Below are positions 31,933 to 44,800 of a stretch of DNA of 60,000 nucleotides, in pieces. Every line of letters begins with the position of its first letter. Within the stretch, counting starts at the first letter, position 1. Source of the stretch: Symsagittifera roscoffensis (Eukaryota > Xenacoelomorpha > Acoela > Convolutidae); contig NC_087065.1 in assembly GCF_963678635.1 (NCBI RefSeq), positions 29,702,252 to 29,762,251 of the forward strand. The letters are read 5' to 3'. Made by a program: the position numbers and the translations under genes. The notes beneath the pieces are model-generated. The model searched no databases, was not told where the DNA came from, and saw nothing but the letters and a program-made list of their open reading frames with translations.

Positions 31933-32570
31933 GTCGTTTCCAAACACAAAAATTGTTGATTTATCTTAGGTTGTCGTACCCAATCAAAACAAATTACCTC
32001 TTAAGGACTTAAGTCTTCCAAATAAAGAAACATATAGACAAAGGAAATTGCAAAAATGAATGACTAAAAGTTGTTTGCTTTAAAAAAAGAAAAATCGCCG
32101 ATATGAATAACACAAGAAAAAAATATAACAAGTATTATCTGTTGCAATTTTTCTCATCAAGTCAATTAAATTTTTTGTATATAAATGATGAGAAGATGTT
32201 GATTTTTGAGTAGATATTCAGATTTTTTGATTTTGATGTGGATCTGAGAGAATAGCTCGAAATTGATGAATTTTTCAAAGCAAATCTCTGGAAATCTCAT
32301 TCCAAACCTGATCAGGCAGAATTTTGAACTTTGAAAATCTTTAAAGAAATGAAGAATTAAAGGACTTTGCGGGGGAGTTTTTACAAATTTGGGAATCGGT
32401 TAAGGAATCAAAAGAGTCTTTGATATTTTATCGTACGATATTTTGGTTAATTTCAAATTTTCAAGATTAAATTAAATTTCTTTTCTAATCAAGTGTTATT
32501 CAGCAGTAAGTTAATATCTTTGATATTCAGTAATCGGTTCGAAAGTAAACATAATTATTACTATAGTAAA

Positions 32571-32602
32571 TATATATTAAATATATTACCATAGTTACTA
32601 TA

Positions 32603-32654
<52 letters not shown>

Positions 32655-32690
32655 TATATATTAAAATATATATTTATTACATATATTATA
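32571..32690. repeat. (TA)n-rich microsatellite, unit F
   Basis: A longer and purer TA run than in unit E, followed at once by the TGACGTCA block. Confidence 0.95.
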
Positions 32691-32698
32691 TTACGTGG

Positions 32699-32775
32699 TG
32701 ACGTCACTTCTATTTATAGAGTGACGTCCTTACCATAGAAGAAAAATGCGTTTGCGATGACGTCATTGTTAGTAT
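32699..32775 (+). promoter_or_regulatory. TGACGTCA promoter block, unit F
   Basis: TGACGTCA occurs at 32699-32706 and 32758-32765, with the TGACGTCC variant between. The block is nearly identical to unit E. The polymerase ATG lies at 32962. Confidence 0.65.
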
Positions 32776-32961
32776 AATACGCTTATTTTATTGGGTTAAA
32801 TTATTAGTTTTGTTCGCCGATCAGAAACAGTCAATTTGTTTTTATTTCAAGTTTTACAATTCGTTGCTTCGCGTAAAAAAAAGTAAGTTTTTTATTCAAT
32901 TGGTGCTTTAAATTTGGAACATTTCTTAGGACCCAGTTTAGTTTTTTCCAATTTTTAAATA

Positions 32962-35900
32962 ATGCCTGCCATTGAGCGAAACGAGAAAGTTAAATGTGAG
33001 GACTGTGGTCAGGAATACAGGAGAGCTGATGCTGCAAGACATCGCAAGAGATGTGAAAAGCAGGTGGAACATAGGGGTCCAAACTGTCCTTTTTAAAAGA
33101 AGAACAAACAAGAGATGGTCTATCATGTCGCCAAGAAGCATGCTCAACCAAGTTTGAAGCAGTCGATGGTTTGTTCTTCTTCTTAACAAGAGTTTTCAAG
33201 CTACTACTCTCTCCAACAACATCGGAGACAGGAACAAGGAGCTAAGCAACGAAAACCTAGTGACACTGTAGCGGACTTGAACAAGTTTGTGGAGGAAAAA
33301 GGAGAGGATGGTGAAAAACTGAAGAAGGAACTTAGTGCTTCTCATCAATTTCTGATGGATACGGAGATGAAGGTTGGAAGACTTAAGGTATTTAACTTCC
33401 AAATGTCCAATTTAGATACTAAAAAAACCAACAAAAAACTTGATGAAGTCTTCAACAAGCTCAATTCTGCCGCTAAAATCAACATTGCTTTGGGTTTTGT
33501 TCTTCGAAATTTTGCAAATGATGAATATCGATACTTCTACGTCCATAAAAACAACAATTTTTTTGAAGGATCCCACCCACTGTGTACGATAGCGGATTTG
33601 ATAATAATCCAAGGAAAAGTGGAAGAGTTTGTTAATGTGGAACAATGTACCCAAGACCGCCAAAACTCAAAATGGAGGTTGAAGTTGATCACAAATGTGA
33701 CAATTTTTGTTGCTTTGCTGAAAAACATTCCAATGGGATGTCCACACTCTGTCCCACCCGAACATTTACTGAAAAACCATTCTGTTAACTGTCTTTTATC
33801 TAAAAAAGACAAAGAACCATACAAAGACCATTTATGTCTTTTCCGCGCGTTGACCATGTGCATGAACGGACACAATTATCTTGACTCTAACACTTCTAGA
33901 TACTTTACAGAACTCATCACAAACTCTGGTTATGATCCTTAAAATTTCAAGGAGTTTCAGTAGAAGACTTACAGCTTGTTGAAGAAGTTGTGCAAAGAAA
34001 CATCTAAATATACGATTTCTCCTACATATATTCAAGAAGGTGAATATGAAGGAGAATTAGCTCGACGAAGTATTGGAAGATTTGATAGAACAGTCAAATT
34101 ACTGAGATTCAACAATCATATCGTTCTCACAAATGATATTGATTCTTTCTTCAAGAGCTTCCGTGTCCTAGTTGTGACACTTTCTTCAGAATATCTTAGT
34201 TTCTCAGCGAACATCTTCAGAGAAGCAAGGATCGAGTGAGACATGTTTACCGACGTGTATGAATGTGTATGAGCTTCGAGAAAACAAACTTTTTAATAAA
34301 CTAAAAATTTTCAATTTTGAGCCGATTTGTGTTCCTGCAGAAGAACTAAAAGAGACGCAAACTACAACCTGGATTGGAAAACATGTTCCAGTTTCAGTCT
34401 CTATATCATCGAATTTGATTGAGGAACCCATCTTTTTGTACAAAAAGAATCCACATAAGTTGAGTATTGATTTTGTAACCAACCTCGAGCTGTTGGCTAA
34501 AAAAAAGTAAGCTAGAGATGAGAAAAAAAAATTTCAAGATCTTGGAGTAGCTGGAGTAGATGAAAAAAAGAAAAAGACCTCTGATCAGCTAAACGAACGT
34601 GTTAAAAACTATTCAACTAACCAATTTGAGTACGAAGACGAATGCATTGAAGATTTGGCAGAAGCAGATTTGTCAAAACAATTCTTGCGAATTCAGAAAA
34701 GTCAACTCATCGATTTGAAACAACATCTGGAGAGAAAAATAAAATACTTTAGCTGTTTTTGGATTTAACAGCGGTAGATATGAATTGAATTTGATCAAGT
34801 CAGATTCAATCTCTTATTTTATTCGCGATAAAGAACGAGAAACAGCAAACATCAAAAAAGCGAACGATTTTTTATCTTTCAAGTTTGAAGCTGTACAATT
34901 TCATGGAATCTCTGGGTGGAGAACTACTCTGGACTCTTTTCTCAAAGTCTATAAAGCTTGCAAAACAAAAGGATTCTTTCCATATGGGTGGTTTGATAAC
35001 CCAGACAAACTTGATTTTCACAATTTACCACCGTATGAAGCATTTTTCAGTAAACTTAGAAACAACAATCCTCTAGACGAAGACTTTATTGATTATGAGA
35101 AGGGTGGCGAGCAGCAAGCACTAAAGAGTTTCAAATCAAGACTGTGCCTACATCTTGTTTAGATAAGTACAATTACTTACAAGATTTTTGGCAGAAAAAT
35201 GGAATGACTGTTTTCGAAGGCTTTTTGCAGTGTTACAACAACAAGGATTTTTATAAAGATGAAAAACCTCTATCAGGAGTTGTAGCAGAAACAATGAATC
35301 TTTGGGTAATTCATCCTATGGATATCAGATCATTTGATAGATCCAGGCATAAAATCACAAAAGATCTGAACGATGAAAAAACTCGAAAGGCAATCAATTA
35401 GCCCTTATTCAAAAGACTGAATACAGTTGATAAAGATTTGTATGAGTTGGAGTTGTCGAAATCAACCATTGAACACAGGATCCATCATTGTTGGATTTTT
35501 CATAGTGCAGTATGCCAAATTCAGAATGTTGGAGCTCTACTATAACTTTTTCGACAAATTCTGTGATGTAAAAAATTTGAAGAGTTGGAGCACAGACTCA
35601 CTTTACTTAGCACTTGCTGAAAAAAATTATATGACTGTATCCAGCCAAATGAGAGAGCGATTTGAGAAAAAATGTAGGAAAATGACTGTAGAGACTCTTT
35701 CAAGGCGGATGCAAAATCCAATTTCTTCCCTCGAACGTGTTGCAGTACCCATAAAAAGCATGATAAACGGGAGCTAGGACTTTTCAAAGAGGAACTTTAT
35801 TGCTGATGTGACATCAAGTCAGATAAATTCAATTTCAGTAGTAAAGGTTTGAACAAACCAGTACTAAATTTTCTGGAGACGAACCCCGGTCGAAAACAGC

Positions 35901-36003
35901 AAAGTGCTCGATGAAGCAATCAACCTAACATCTACAAATGGAGGATTCAGAACCGTAATGGGACATTCGACCAGAATGGACAAAAGTGCAAATTCAAATT
36001 GAT
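32962..36003 (+). pseudogene. Polinton protein-primed DNA polymerase B, copy F
   Basis: It is collinear with copy E: C2HC finger at the start, the same TAA stops, the 221-codon frame 33277-33942 with the OTU-like motif at 33823-33852, NFE in place of Exo I DxE (34313-34321), motif B one frame off (35308-35322) and STDSLY at 35589. Private differences: one T fewer near 34870, so the frame 34785-35162 (NLIKSDSISYFIRDKERE onward) stays open where copy E is broken, and a TAG at 35775-35777 where E has AAG-type sequence. The deletion of polymerase motif A is shared. The identical main lesions show that the tandem duplication came after inactivation. Confidence 0.82.
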
Positions 36004-36109
36004 GGCCGCTGACCTTGAGAATTGGCAGTTTTAGTAGATTAGCGACGTTATTTGAACGATTAGGCAAACTGTGAAGGTCAAGATATTCTGGTATTTTGAA
36101 TTTTTAAAG

Positions 36110-38600
36110 TTTTGAATGACGACGTCATATTTCTAAAAAACGACGAAATGGCCATTTTTAGAAGTAAACCAAAAAAGAAACACAACAAGAACGATAGTTG
36201 CCAGAGAAACAACGACGGGAAATAGAAAAATGCAACAGATTGTTACAAAATTTTCCACGTTAACGGTGAAGGGCGGTGGAATTGTGAATTCAGCCTTTCG
36301 GAGAGGAAATAAGGGTGTTATTTCCCCGGATTCAGGAATCCGGAGGGGTCTTGAGACTTGAACTTAAACTAATTTATACGAACTTCTAGCTCTCTAGTCA
36401 TGCCCTGAATTGAATTCAAATAACATCTCAATTCAATTTCTGTTTATGAGAAGCTAGGAGTTGAGGGAAAGTGTTGATCCATCTCGGATGGAGATGATGA
36501 TTTTTATCTACTGAACAAAAACAATAGTAATATGATAAGTAGTAGTAGCCCTGTTTTTAGGAGTGACTTCGTAGTCTGGGGATACTGTGACCCAGCCATG
36601 AGCTCACTAATTTCGCATGTAAGTAAGTTAAATTGAGCGTTCTGGTCGAAGCCGGAGAACAGTAACGTTTTTGTCGACCTGATGTTGAAACGACCCCCAA
36701 ATAAACTGGCTTTGGTAGAGACGGTGAAAATTTTGTAGAGCTTTGTTTAGACGCTGGCCAGTCGTTTTATAGCTTAGCTTTATTTTCCGTCGATATGTAC
36801 TTCCGGGCGAATGTTACATAGATGTTTTTATGGCGCTCCTGAGTGTTACTCTTTTTTAACATCATGACCGGCAGAACCGTTAACGAGCACTCCGCGCCGA
36901 GCGGATGCTCAAAATAACGCCCTTAATAGGCCCTAACCGCCGGGGCGGAAGGGTAGTTCGGAACGCGGAAGCCTTCTGGATTCCCCTGAATAGCTTTTTA
37001 ACCTAGTTAAGACTGAAAGATCACGTTCCAGCAAGGGTGGGGTGATCGGCCGTCCCCTCGTTCCCTGAGAGGTTTGTGACAGTATCCAAGAAAAACAAAA
37101 AACATAAAAAAATAACCGAAAAAACCAAAAACAGTAAAAAAGCTTAAAATCACTAGAAATCATCCCCCCAAACGAGATGTGATCCGACCCTCCCGTTTGT
37201 TGTTGTAAGATATATTGTTGGTACATGCTTTCATATCAGTCAGGATCATTTACGATCATTTTTGTGGCCCGTTTGTGAGGCTTGTACTGTACGGTTAATT
37301 GAGTATTTAAGCACGTTTATGCTAATTCGCGCTCAATCCGGAGGGTCTCGGGATTAATGAAGAAGACTGATCCGGCAAGCAGCTCAAGGAGTGACAAGAA
37401 GGGGCTCAACAACAACAACAATCGACTGTTGGTATCGTTAGTAATTTTTGTATCCCTTTTGGTACAAAAAGTAAGATAGTAATCTGTGGGGGGCTCGACA
37501 GTGCTCGACAGTCGGATATTGATTAAACCCGGAGGGGTATAGTATTACTAGTATTTTTGTCTATATAGCCCTTATAAAGACTCCTATATCGTTTCTCAGT
37601 GAAAAACACAATAAGCTGACCGGTTTTTAGGGTCAAAATAGCGATAATTTGACCCCCCAATCAAATCGCGTTTTTTGAGAAATCGATTTTTTTTGAAACG
37701 GAAAAAAGCGCTAAATTAATGAGTTACATTGTAACTGTACTAGTATATTAGGTAGAACCGGTTGAGTTTAGTTCAGAAGTGGTTGGAACTATTTGGGTAC
37801 CAAAAACCGAACATCAGTGATTTTTGAAAAAAAAAAACGAAACTTTATAGAATAACATTTTTTTTTGAAATTTGTGAGTTAGGACAGTAAAATTGTTGTT
37901 CGGTTAACGTCCACTAGTGAACCAACAGGTTTTAAAACCCGTTTGCCGATAAACTTCCGGGTTACAGAGAGATCGAAATTAACGTGTTTGATTTAGAGGA
38001 TTCATCAATGCGGAGGGGTCCAAATAAAATAGCTTTACGCAAATTTTTTCAGCTAGAGCGTACTAGATCGGGTTTTGCATTGAACTAGAAGAGTACAGGC
38101 CTTTTGAGCTCGGATCAATAATTTTTAGATCGGAAAGAACAGAATTGCGAAAAAAGTTAGACGGAATCTATAAGAGAGAAGTTTTTTGACTTTAGAAAAA
38201 AGACATTGGTTAATAACTTAGGAACTACTGGACAGATCTAGTTGATCTTGGTACCATTAGATCAAAAATTAAGTAAGCTTACTCATTAAAACATCTATTT
38301 TTCAAAAAAGTAAGCGTGAAATTTTTTAAAGATTTTTTTAGCAAATTCATCCATTTGGGAAGGTAGACCCTTCACGTTTTATAATTTTTTTGGAAAGCCC
38401 TTACACCCGTACCAAAAGGTAGTAACGGTTGAATAAGACAATTTTACGCTGTTCTAGACAAAAAGGGAAGGCTAAGGGCACCAGAAAACCTTAGTCAAGT
38501 CGAAACTAGGCTAGCGATAAGACCCTTCACCGTTAGGGTGAATCGTCAAATAAGAGGCTTAACTTCAATCCGGAAAGGGTCTAGGGAAAGACGAAACACC
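36110..38600. repeat. 2.4-kb non-coding repeat with CCGGAGGGGTC motifs, unit F
   Basis: The twin of 29440-31932, with the same hairpin and motifs. Its last ~20 bp (GGGAAAGACGAAACACC) lead into new sequence whose first 300 bp are a minisatellite of the same CCGGAGGGGTC motif. The full element may therefore continue to the right here, and unit E is probably cut short at the joint. Confidence 0.55.
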
Positions 38601-38639
38601 CTTCCTAGTTAGTTAAAACAGCATAAAACCATCGTAGAA

Positions 38640-38915
38640 CGTATCCGCAAGGGTATCGGGTGAAAGTTTAGAAAGTCTCCGAGAAGCTAATTTTACAAAC
38701 CCGGAGGGATCCCAATCCGGAGGGGTCTTATTTTTGCCAATTCGGAGGGGTTCCAGAATTTAGCCAATCTAAAAGAGTCCTATTTTTGCCAATCGGGAGG
38801 GGTCCCAATTTTACAAACCCGGAGCGGTCCTGTTTTTGCCAATCCGGAGGGGTCCTGATTTGTCAAGCCGGAGGGGTTCTATTCTTGTCAATCCGGGGGG
38901 GGGGGATTGTTTTGT
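38640..38915. repeat. minisatellite of CCGGAGGGGTC units
   Basis: Eight or so imperfect units with the plan TTTTTGCCAATCCGGAGGGG TCC, variable spacing and substitutions, ending in a G run at 38896-38906. The same motif is scattered in the 2.4-kb repeat to the left, so it probably belongs to that element. The plus frame 38786-39046 over it is an artefact of the repeat. Confidence 0.8.
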
Positions 38916-39838
38916 CAAGACTTAAGAAGACAACAGAAAAGAAAGTAGTTAAAGGTATTAGGTTATTAAGAGATAGATTGGGAACCAATGACTGCACTGG
39001 TAACTTGCCTTTTATAAAAAACCAATCCAAAACAAGACAGGTCTAAACTTGGACATTCGCGACACTAAGTCTAAATTGAACAAGAGTGTGTAACTCATTG
39101 GTGTGGATTGAAATCCAAAACGTTTTTGAGAAAAGTTATTGCCCTGAGGATTTTAGTAGGTCTAGATCGGGAGTCCGATGGCAGATAGGTAACACAGGAC
39201 TCTGTGGGTGCAATAGACACCTACTTGAGAAAATTACAGCCTTCAAGTTTTGTCTGTTTGGTGCATCATCAAGCAGGGAAAGCTTTTCTTTAGAAATAAG
39301 TTCGACTATTGTATTGCGGCTGACTAAAAATACAAAACAAATACGTTATTCATAAAAAAATTCTAACTTTCATCATTTTTGGTTTTAAATCAATAATATT
39401 TGTGCTTGATTGGGTAGCGAGAACACTATCTTTTAAATAGACTGATATCATCATACTGTGCTAGCTTCACAATCATTGTGAATAAATTGTATACATGCTG
39501 TACGATGATAACATTCAAGGATTCGTGGTCACTATCTAATAGAAACGTTTGAAAATTATTGTGTTGTGTTATTGTTATAAGTAGTTAGGCTAAAAGGACA
39601 CTAGCAATCGAATTGAGTGTATAGGCAGTAAGAAGTGATAAATTAAAGATGGGTTTGACAAGTCAAGGATACCTAAACTACGAGATAGCTCCAGGAAATT
39701 CATACCTGAGAAACAGAGAAAACCAATGACCGACCCTTTTGTGGAAAGGATCACACGAACCCGGACCGACAATGGAGAGACGGTTTCAGGCAGAATGGTT
39801 GAGACAGGAGTCAAAAGTCCTCAGAAGAGCGAAAAGCA
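38916..39838. other. region upstream of gypsy gag (possible LTR or leader)
   Basis: No gene is visible. AATAAATT (near 39480) and other A/T-rich phrases would suit an LTR, and the region leads directly into gag. I could not find a second copy of it in the window, nor a clear primer binding site, so LTR borders are not assigned. Confidence 0.35.
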
Positions 39839-41934
39839 ATGCTAGAAACGGAGGTCCATCCGGACCAGGCCATGGATGAGAGCCAGGAAACACATGGACC
39901 GGAGGGGAGAGGAAACAGAAGGCTGGCGAGTGAATCTATTCCGGTAGAACAATGCCAAGATTTTGCCACTTCCACCGGGACACTGGACCGAGAGGAGATG
40001 TCGGAACTGTCCGACATCTCTACTGAAATTGTGGAAATTAGAAGATCTCCCACAGACAACACCATGATGGCAGGCGTGACGGAGAAACAGGCAACGTCCT
40101 CATCGTTTTCAGAGAGAGTGAAGAACACTTTCGGAAACAACTTTCCATTTACAATGGGAGCGGGTACAGGCGATGTAGGAGAATCCCAGGAGGAAGAAGG
40201 GGACGATGACGAGCAAGTTGACTTTGGATCTCGAGTCAGCCTCAATCGTTCGAATCAGGAGAAAGAAGCATACACCGACAGAGGGACTGGCACCATGGAC
40301 CAATTTGGTGTAGTGAGGACAATGAGCAAAACCACAAACACATCAGGCCAGACAGGAGACTTTGTGAGACGAATTCGGAAATTCGAACTGGGAAGAGTAG
40401 AAACACAGGGCTAAGCAACGCACCGGCGGATCCAGAGGTGGATAATGAAAAGACGTCAAGGCAGAGAATCAAAGCTCGAATCTCGATCAGCACCAAGCCA
40501 ACTGGTATCGACAGTGTGACACCGCCACTTGTGACGCCACTAGTGGACAACGGAGTATCAATTGAAGAAGCCTTGACCAACATAGTGGGCAGCATAGGAG
40601 AACAGAATGAACAGATGTCCATAAGGATGAGTGAACTAGAAAGGGCAGTCCACGTCGAGAGAGAAAGTCTGCGGGAAGAAATAAACCGCAACAGACAAGA
40701 AGTTAGTAGAAGCGAAAAACGTTTGAAGGAAAGAACGGATGAACACTTGGCGAAGAACTTGTCGCGAATGACAAGAGAAGCGGAACAGAGAGAGTTACGA
40801 TTGAGAGACGACATGGAGAAGTTGAGAATTCAACAAGAGCAGACTCTTGGGACTCTTGACACAAAGATAGATGCGATGATGGAGAGGCGAACTCAGGCTA
40901 TCATGCATCAGTTGGACGGGCTACTAGGCAGCAGGAGTGGACCAAAAGATGGGGGACCGAATTTGGGAGGACCGAGCAGGGAGCCGAGGGTGAACTTCAA
41001 TGACCAACAAAATAGGAGAAGGACATATGGATCCACTAGAGGTAGGGGCCGTTCAGCAGGCTATGCCACAGGGGATAATAGAACATGAGGCCCAAACATC
41101 AGAGGAAGTTCAACTGGCAACAGACAGACCTCAAACGAACGATCGACGCAAGGCACACATGTGACTGGCAGAGGTGATTCCAGGAACAGGAGTCATGCGA
41201 GCCCAGGGATGAGTCATGCGAGCCAAGGAAGAAACAATCCAAGTAAATCGGACGAAAGGGAAGTTCCAAGTGCAGAACCCTTATCAGGGGGCAATGATAC
41301 TGAGGAGGGGCATTCAACAGAGGCTACCTCAATAGTCACAGCCTTTGAACCTCTGAACAGGTCTTTGGAGACATTCCCTACGAAGTTATCTAGAACCAAT
41401 GAACGTAGCAAAAAGTCCAAAAGGATTTTTAAGAAACCAAGATGCTACAAAGACGAATCTGATGGCTGTATTGATACCTGGATAGAAGTGATGAAACTGC
41501 ATTTCAAGGAAGAAGACTTGTCAGAAAGGCAAGAATGCAGTGCGCTTACTAGTAACTTGGAAGGGACAGTCCTAAACTGCGTGATGGCCAAAAAGCAATA
41601 CCAACGGGACACTGCTGAGAAAATCTTTGAAATCTTGCTAAATCATTTTGGATCAGGGGTGCAGGGAAACCAAGCAATGATGCGGTTCGAGAAACAGAGG
41701 CAACGAGAAGATGAGACGATAGACAAGTTTCTAGACGATTTGGAGATGCTGAGAAGGCATAGCCAACCAGATGAGTCAAACAGAAGGATGAACCTGGCAG
41801 TAGCCTCAAATTTCATCGATGATGTGAAGAATGATGAACTTCAAACAATGTTAGCAACACATTACACACCACTCTCAACCAATGCGCCAACACCAGAGGA
41901 GTTGAGACTCAAGTCAAAAGAATATCTTTGCTGA
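39839..41934 (+). pseudogene. gypsy gag (matrix-like and capsid regions)
   Basis: Gag builds the virus-like particle. The first frame, 39839-40414, is acidic and Ser/Thr-rich. After a frameshift, 40438-41088 holds a long charged coiled coil (ERAVHVERESLREEINRNRQ and following) and an Arg/Gly-rich end. TGA 41086-41088 interrupts the frame, which continues to 41934. The capsid part reads CYKDESDGCIDTWIEVMKLH, then FEILLNHFGSGVQGNQAMMR and QREDETIDKFLDDLEMLRRH, a pattern usual for Ty3/gypsy capsid domains. It ends with LRLKSKEYLC and TGA. One stop and one frameshift suffice to inactivate it, so decay is moderate. Confidence 0.8.
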
Positions 41935-42039
41935 AGCCTCCATCGAGATCTGGATATTACAAGAACAATTAAGGCAATTTTAACAACGGACCAGCAATCC
42001 AAGGGAACAACTGGTATAAACCGAAGTACGATATGGACA

Positions 42040-42602
42040 AGAGGCGCTCTTGTGCAAATTGCAGTTCGAAGGACCATCATTTGTAAGCATGCCCAACTTA
42101 CAAACAGGGCATGAAAGCAATCGGCTTTAGCCTCGAGGACGAAGTTGCGTCAGAAGTTGACCATGAAGATTTCATGAGAGGAGTAATTGCAAAATTCGGC
42201 CCGAGATGTTTCTTTTGCAACTTGGAAGCTCAATTTAAATCGGATTGTCCGCAAATCTGGGATGCTGTAGCAGACATCAAGCATCCAAGGCATGAGGAAG
42301 CTTTATCGGGTGTGAAAGCCAGCAAGGCTCGCCCATTGAGTGAAGCGGAGGCGCGCAGAAAAGAAAAACCGCAAGAGCTGGCAACGAAGAAGATGCAGGC
42401 GGTAACGGAAGAGACATGTGAAGTGGAACCGGTGACTGCGGCGGATGACTTCAAGATTGATAATAGGGCAGCCGCGAGGGATGCTCTAAATAGAGTCCAG
42501 CCGCAATTGGTAACGAAGGAGATCAAACAAAAGGTGAAGCTCGAATTGGAAAATGATAAATTACAGGAAAAACTAAGCAAACGAAAGCACCAAGTAGTTT
42601 GA
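42040..42602 (+). pseudogene. gypsy nucleocapsid zinc knuckles and linker
   Basis: A CCHC knuckle, C-x2-C-x4-H-x4-C, starts at 42051 (CANCSSKDHH) with TAA 42084-42086 inside its last gap. A second knuckle at 42207-42248 reads CFFCNLEAQFKSDC, with Gln where His is expected. A charged linker follows (EEALSGVKASKARPLSEAEA and a Lys/Glu-rich helix) to a TGA at 42600. Knuckles bind the packaged RNA. Both are damaged. Confidence 0.75.
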
Positions 42603-43500
42603 GCATGAAACTAAATGTGATCTCCGGGCTGAGGTTCGGTATGGTGCCACAAGGAAGCAAAATACCATCGATAATCTCGGTAGCGGGACACCAGGTAATC
42701 AGAAATCTGAGTGAACCATCAGTGTTCACTTTGATGCATTTGGACACATATGCAGACTATCTGAGGCAGGTGGAGCCACGCACTGAGTCAAGAGCTGTGC
42801 GAGCACTACTAACAACGGGTGGCCCTCGAATAAAGAAGCTTCACGGGCGCTACGTGGACGTTTATGGACCGTATCAAAAATGCTGAACGTGGATGGAATT
42901 AGCATCTACACTGGGACATATGTTATAATAGACAGTGATTAAATAGGACAGATCTATTTTGTTGAAAAACAACTCAAAGTCCGTAGGATAGGCCATGACG
43001 CCATGATGGAGCAAAACGCTGTTCACATTGGATACGAAGCAGATGTGACAGCACATCTGCACGACACCAACGGAAAGAAAATCGGAGTCACAGGGCTTCT
43101 GGACACAGGAGCGGTAGTGAGCGTGATGCCGATAAAGCTTAGGAAAGAATGAGCTTCACCAGGGAAGATCTAATTCCGACGAATCTCCGACTGGCAGCGG
43201 CCAATCGAGGAGCGATTTACGTAGCCGGAAGAACACCAATAACGTTCCTCCACGGGATCTTTGGATGAGCTTCCCAGTAGTAGAGAATCTGGATGACTCC
43301 GACCAATTCATCTTGGGCAGAAATTTTGTCAGGAATTTCGAAGTGATGATTGACTTGAACAACGGCCTAGTAAGGATTAGGAACCCGGACCGGAAATATG
43401 TTAAGAAACCAATTAATAGAATAAAAACAGATGAAAATAAGATACCAATCTTTTTAGATTGAAAGGTAAAACTACAGCCGGGACAAGCAGTAGTAGCAAT
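42599..43500 (+). pseudogene. gypsy aspartic protease region
   Basis: The frame 42599-42886 (RFGMVPQGSKIPSIISVAGH) leads into the protease. Its active site, GLLDTGAVVSVMPIKL, has DTG codons at 43102-43110. TGA interrupts soon after (about 43150). A later frame, 43265-43462, reads QFILGRNFVRNFEVMIDLNN, the second conserved strand (ILGRDF type) of retropepsins. One enzyme is thus split over three frames. It processes gag-pol in intact elements. Confidence 0.75.
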
Positions 43501-43507
43501 TTTTAGA

Positions 43508-44800
43508 TTGAGAAATTTAAATTCGTTAAGTGATAGTAAACAGGTTTGTTTGGTACCGAATCCAAATAGTCAAAGTTCAGTGATTTTAGGCCGGAGCTTC
43601 TCGGTAACTCGAAAAGGACTGTGTGTCTGTATGATATTGAACACTCTGGACACCACGGTTTCAATCCAGGATGGAAAGAAACTTGGTTACGGTTTGCCGA
43701 TGAGGACCGACTATGAAAAGACACAAAACTTGAAGAGATATAGTGTGAAAGACTGTCCTTATCTTGCCAATAAAGATAAAATTTTAAAAAAGACTAATGA
43801 ATTAAAATCTATTCATAAACTGTTTTCACTGAAATCCGAAAGGGACGAAGATTTGTCGAGCTGCTCGAATTTTCTGGAGTGCCCCTCGTCATATCAACTA
43901 GAAACTGACAAACCGGTTTTGCCAGAAATACAACAATTTAAAGGGAAAATAGGAGAGGGAGATTTTGATTTATTGCGGGCGGTTTTAAATCCGAACGCGG
44001 ATGTATTTTCAAAACATAGAGCGGATATCGGTTGCTGTAACTTCGTCGAACACAAAATCGAATTTGAGGAAGGCGCCGTTGCCCATAGGGAAGGTGCAAG
44101 ACGAATGACGCCACATAAATTGGAAGCGTGCCGAGCGGAAATAGAAATGTTGCTCGATTACGACATGATAGAACCCTCGAAATTGCCATGGGCTTGCGGA
44201 TTAGTGATGGCGAAGAAGAAAGGGGGCAGTTTAGGTTTTGTTGCGACTTTCGCTACTTGAACGCGGTAACAATAAAATTTGCGTACCCGATACCGCGGAT
44301 AGAGGAGAGCCTCTCTAAACTTTGCGATGCCAAATTCTTCACCACATTGGACTTGGGTTCTGCCTTCTGGCAGATCCCTCTGCGTAAGAAGGATAGAGAA
44401 AAGACCGGATTCGCATGCGAGTTGGGATTGTACCAGTGGAAGAGGATGGCCTTCGGCTTGTGCAATGCAACGGCCAATTTTCAAAGACTGATGGCTCAGG
44501 CTTTGACCAGAGTGACGAAGAAGAACGGGAATCTTGTGATGTGGTGTGTTACGTGGATGACGTGGTCATAGCAATAGCAGCCCTGGAAGACCACATTGAT
44601 TGGCTCGATGAGGGTTTTGACTGCATGAACAGAGCAGGCCTAAAATGCAAACCATCGAAATGTTAGATCCTGAGGGATTCGATCAAGTATCTAGGAAGAA
44701 TGGTGGACAGGCATGGTGTGAGGCCGGAACCGAAAGCAGTAGAAGCTGTGTTGACATGAGAGGCTCCCAGAACGGACACACAGCTTATGAGCTTCCTCGG
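43508..44800 (+). pseudogene. gypsy reverse transcriptase
   Basis: The 250-codon frame 43508-44260 ends with EMLLDYDMIEPSKLPWACGL and VMAKKKGG, the start of the RT fold. After a +1 shift, RFCCDFRYLNAVTIKFAYPI, then FFTTLDLGSAFWQIPL (motif A Asp codon 44350-44352) and QWKRMAFGLCNATANFQRLM follow in 44128-44571. A second shift brings YVDDVVIA, with the catalytic YVDD at 44550-44561. The thumb follows: KYLGRMVDRHGVRPE-like sequence near 44690, then SFLGFANYYREFIKGYADKV near 44790. Two frameshifts and a TAG near 44665 inactivate it. Confidence 0.9.

Larger units (their letters stand above)
31933..38600. repeat. tandem unit F (~6.65 kb)
   Basis: This is the second head-to-tail copy of unit E, starting at TCGTTTCCAA and ending near 38600 at CGAAACACC, after which unrelated sequence (CTTCCTAGTTAG) follows. 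It shares the polymerase lesions of unit E, apart from a few private changes noted under the polymerase. Confidence 0.9.

Noticed and set aside
39811-40814. Long minus ORFs opposite gypsy gag
   Set aside because: Ser- and Leu-rich shadows of the gag coding strand, with no motif of their own.
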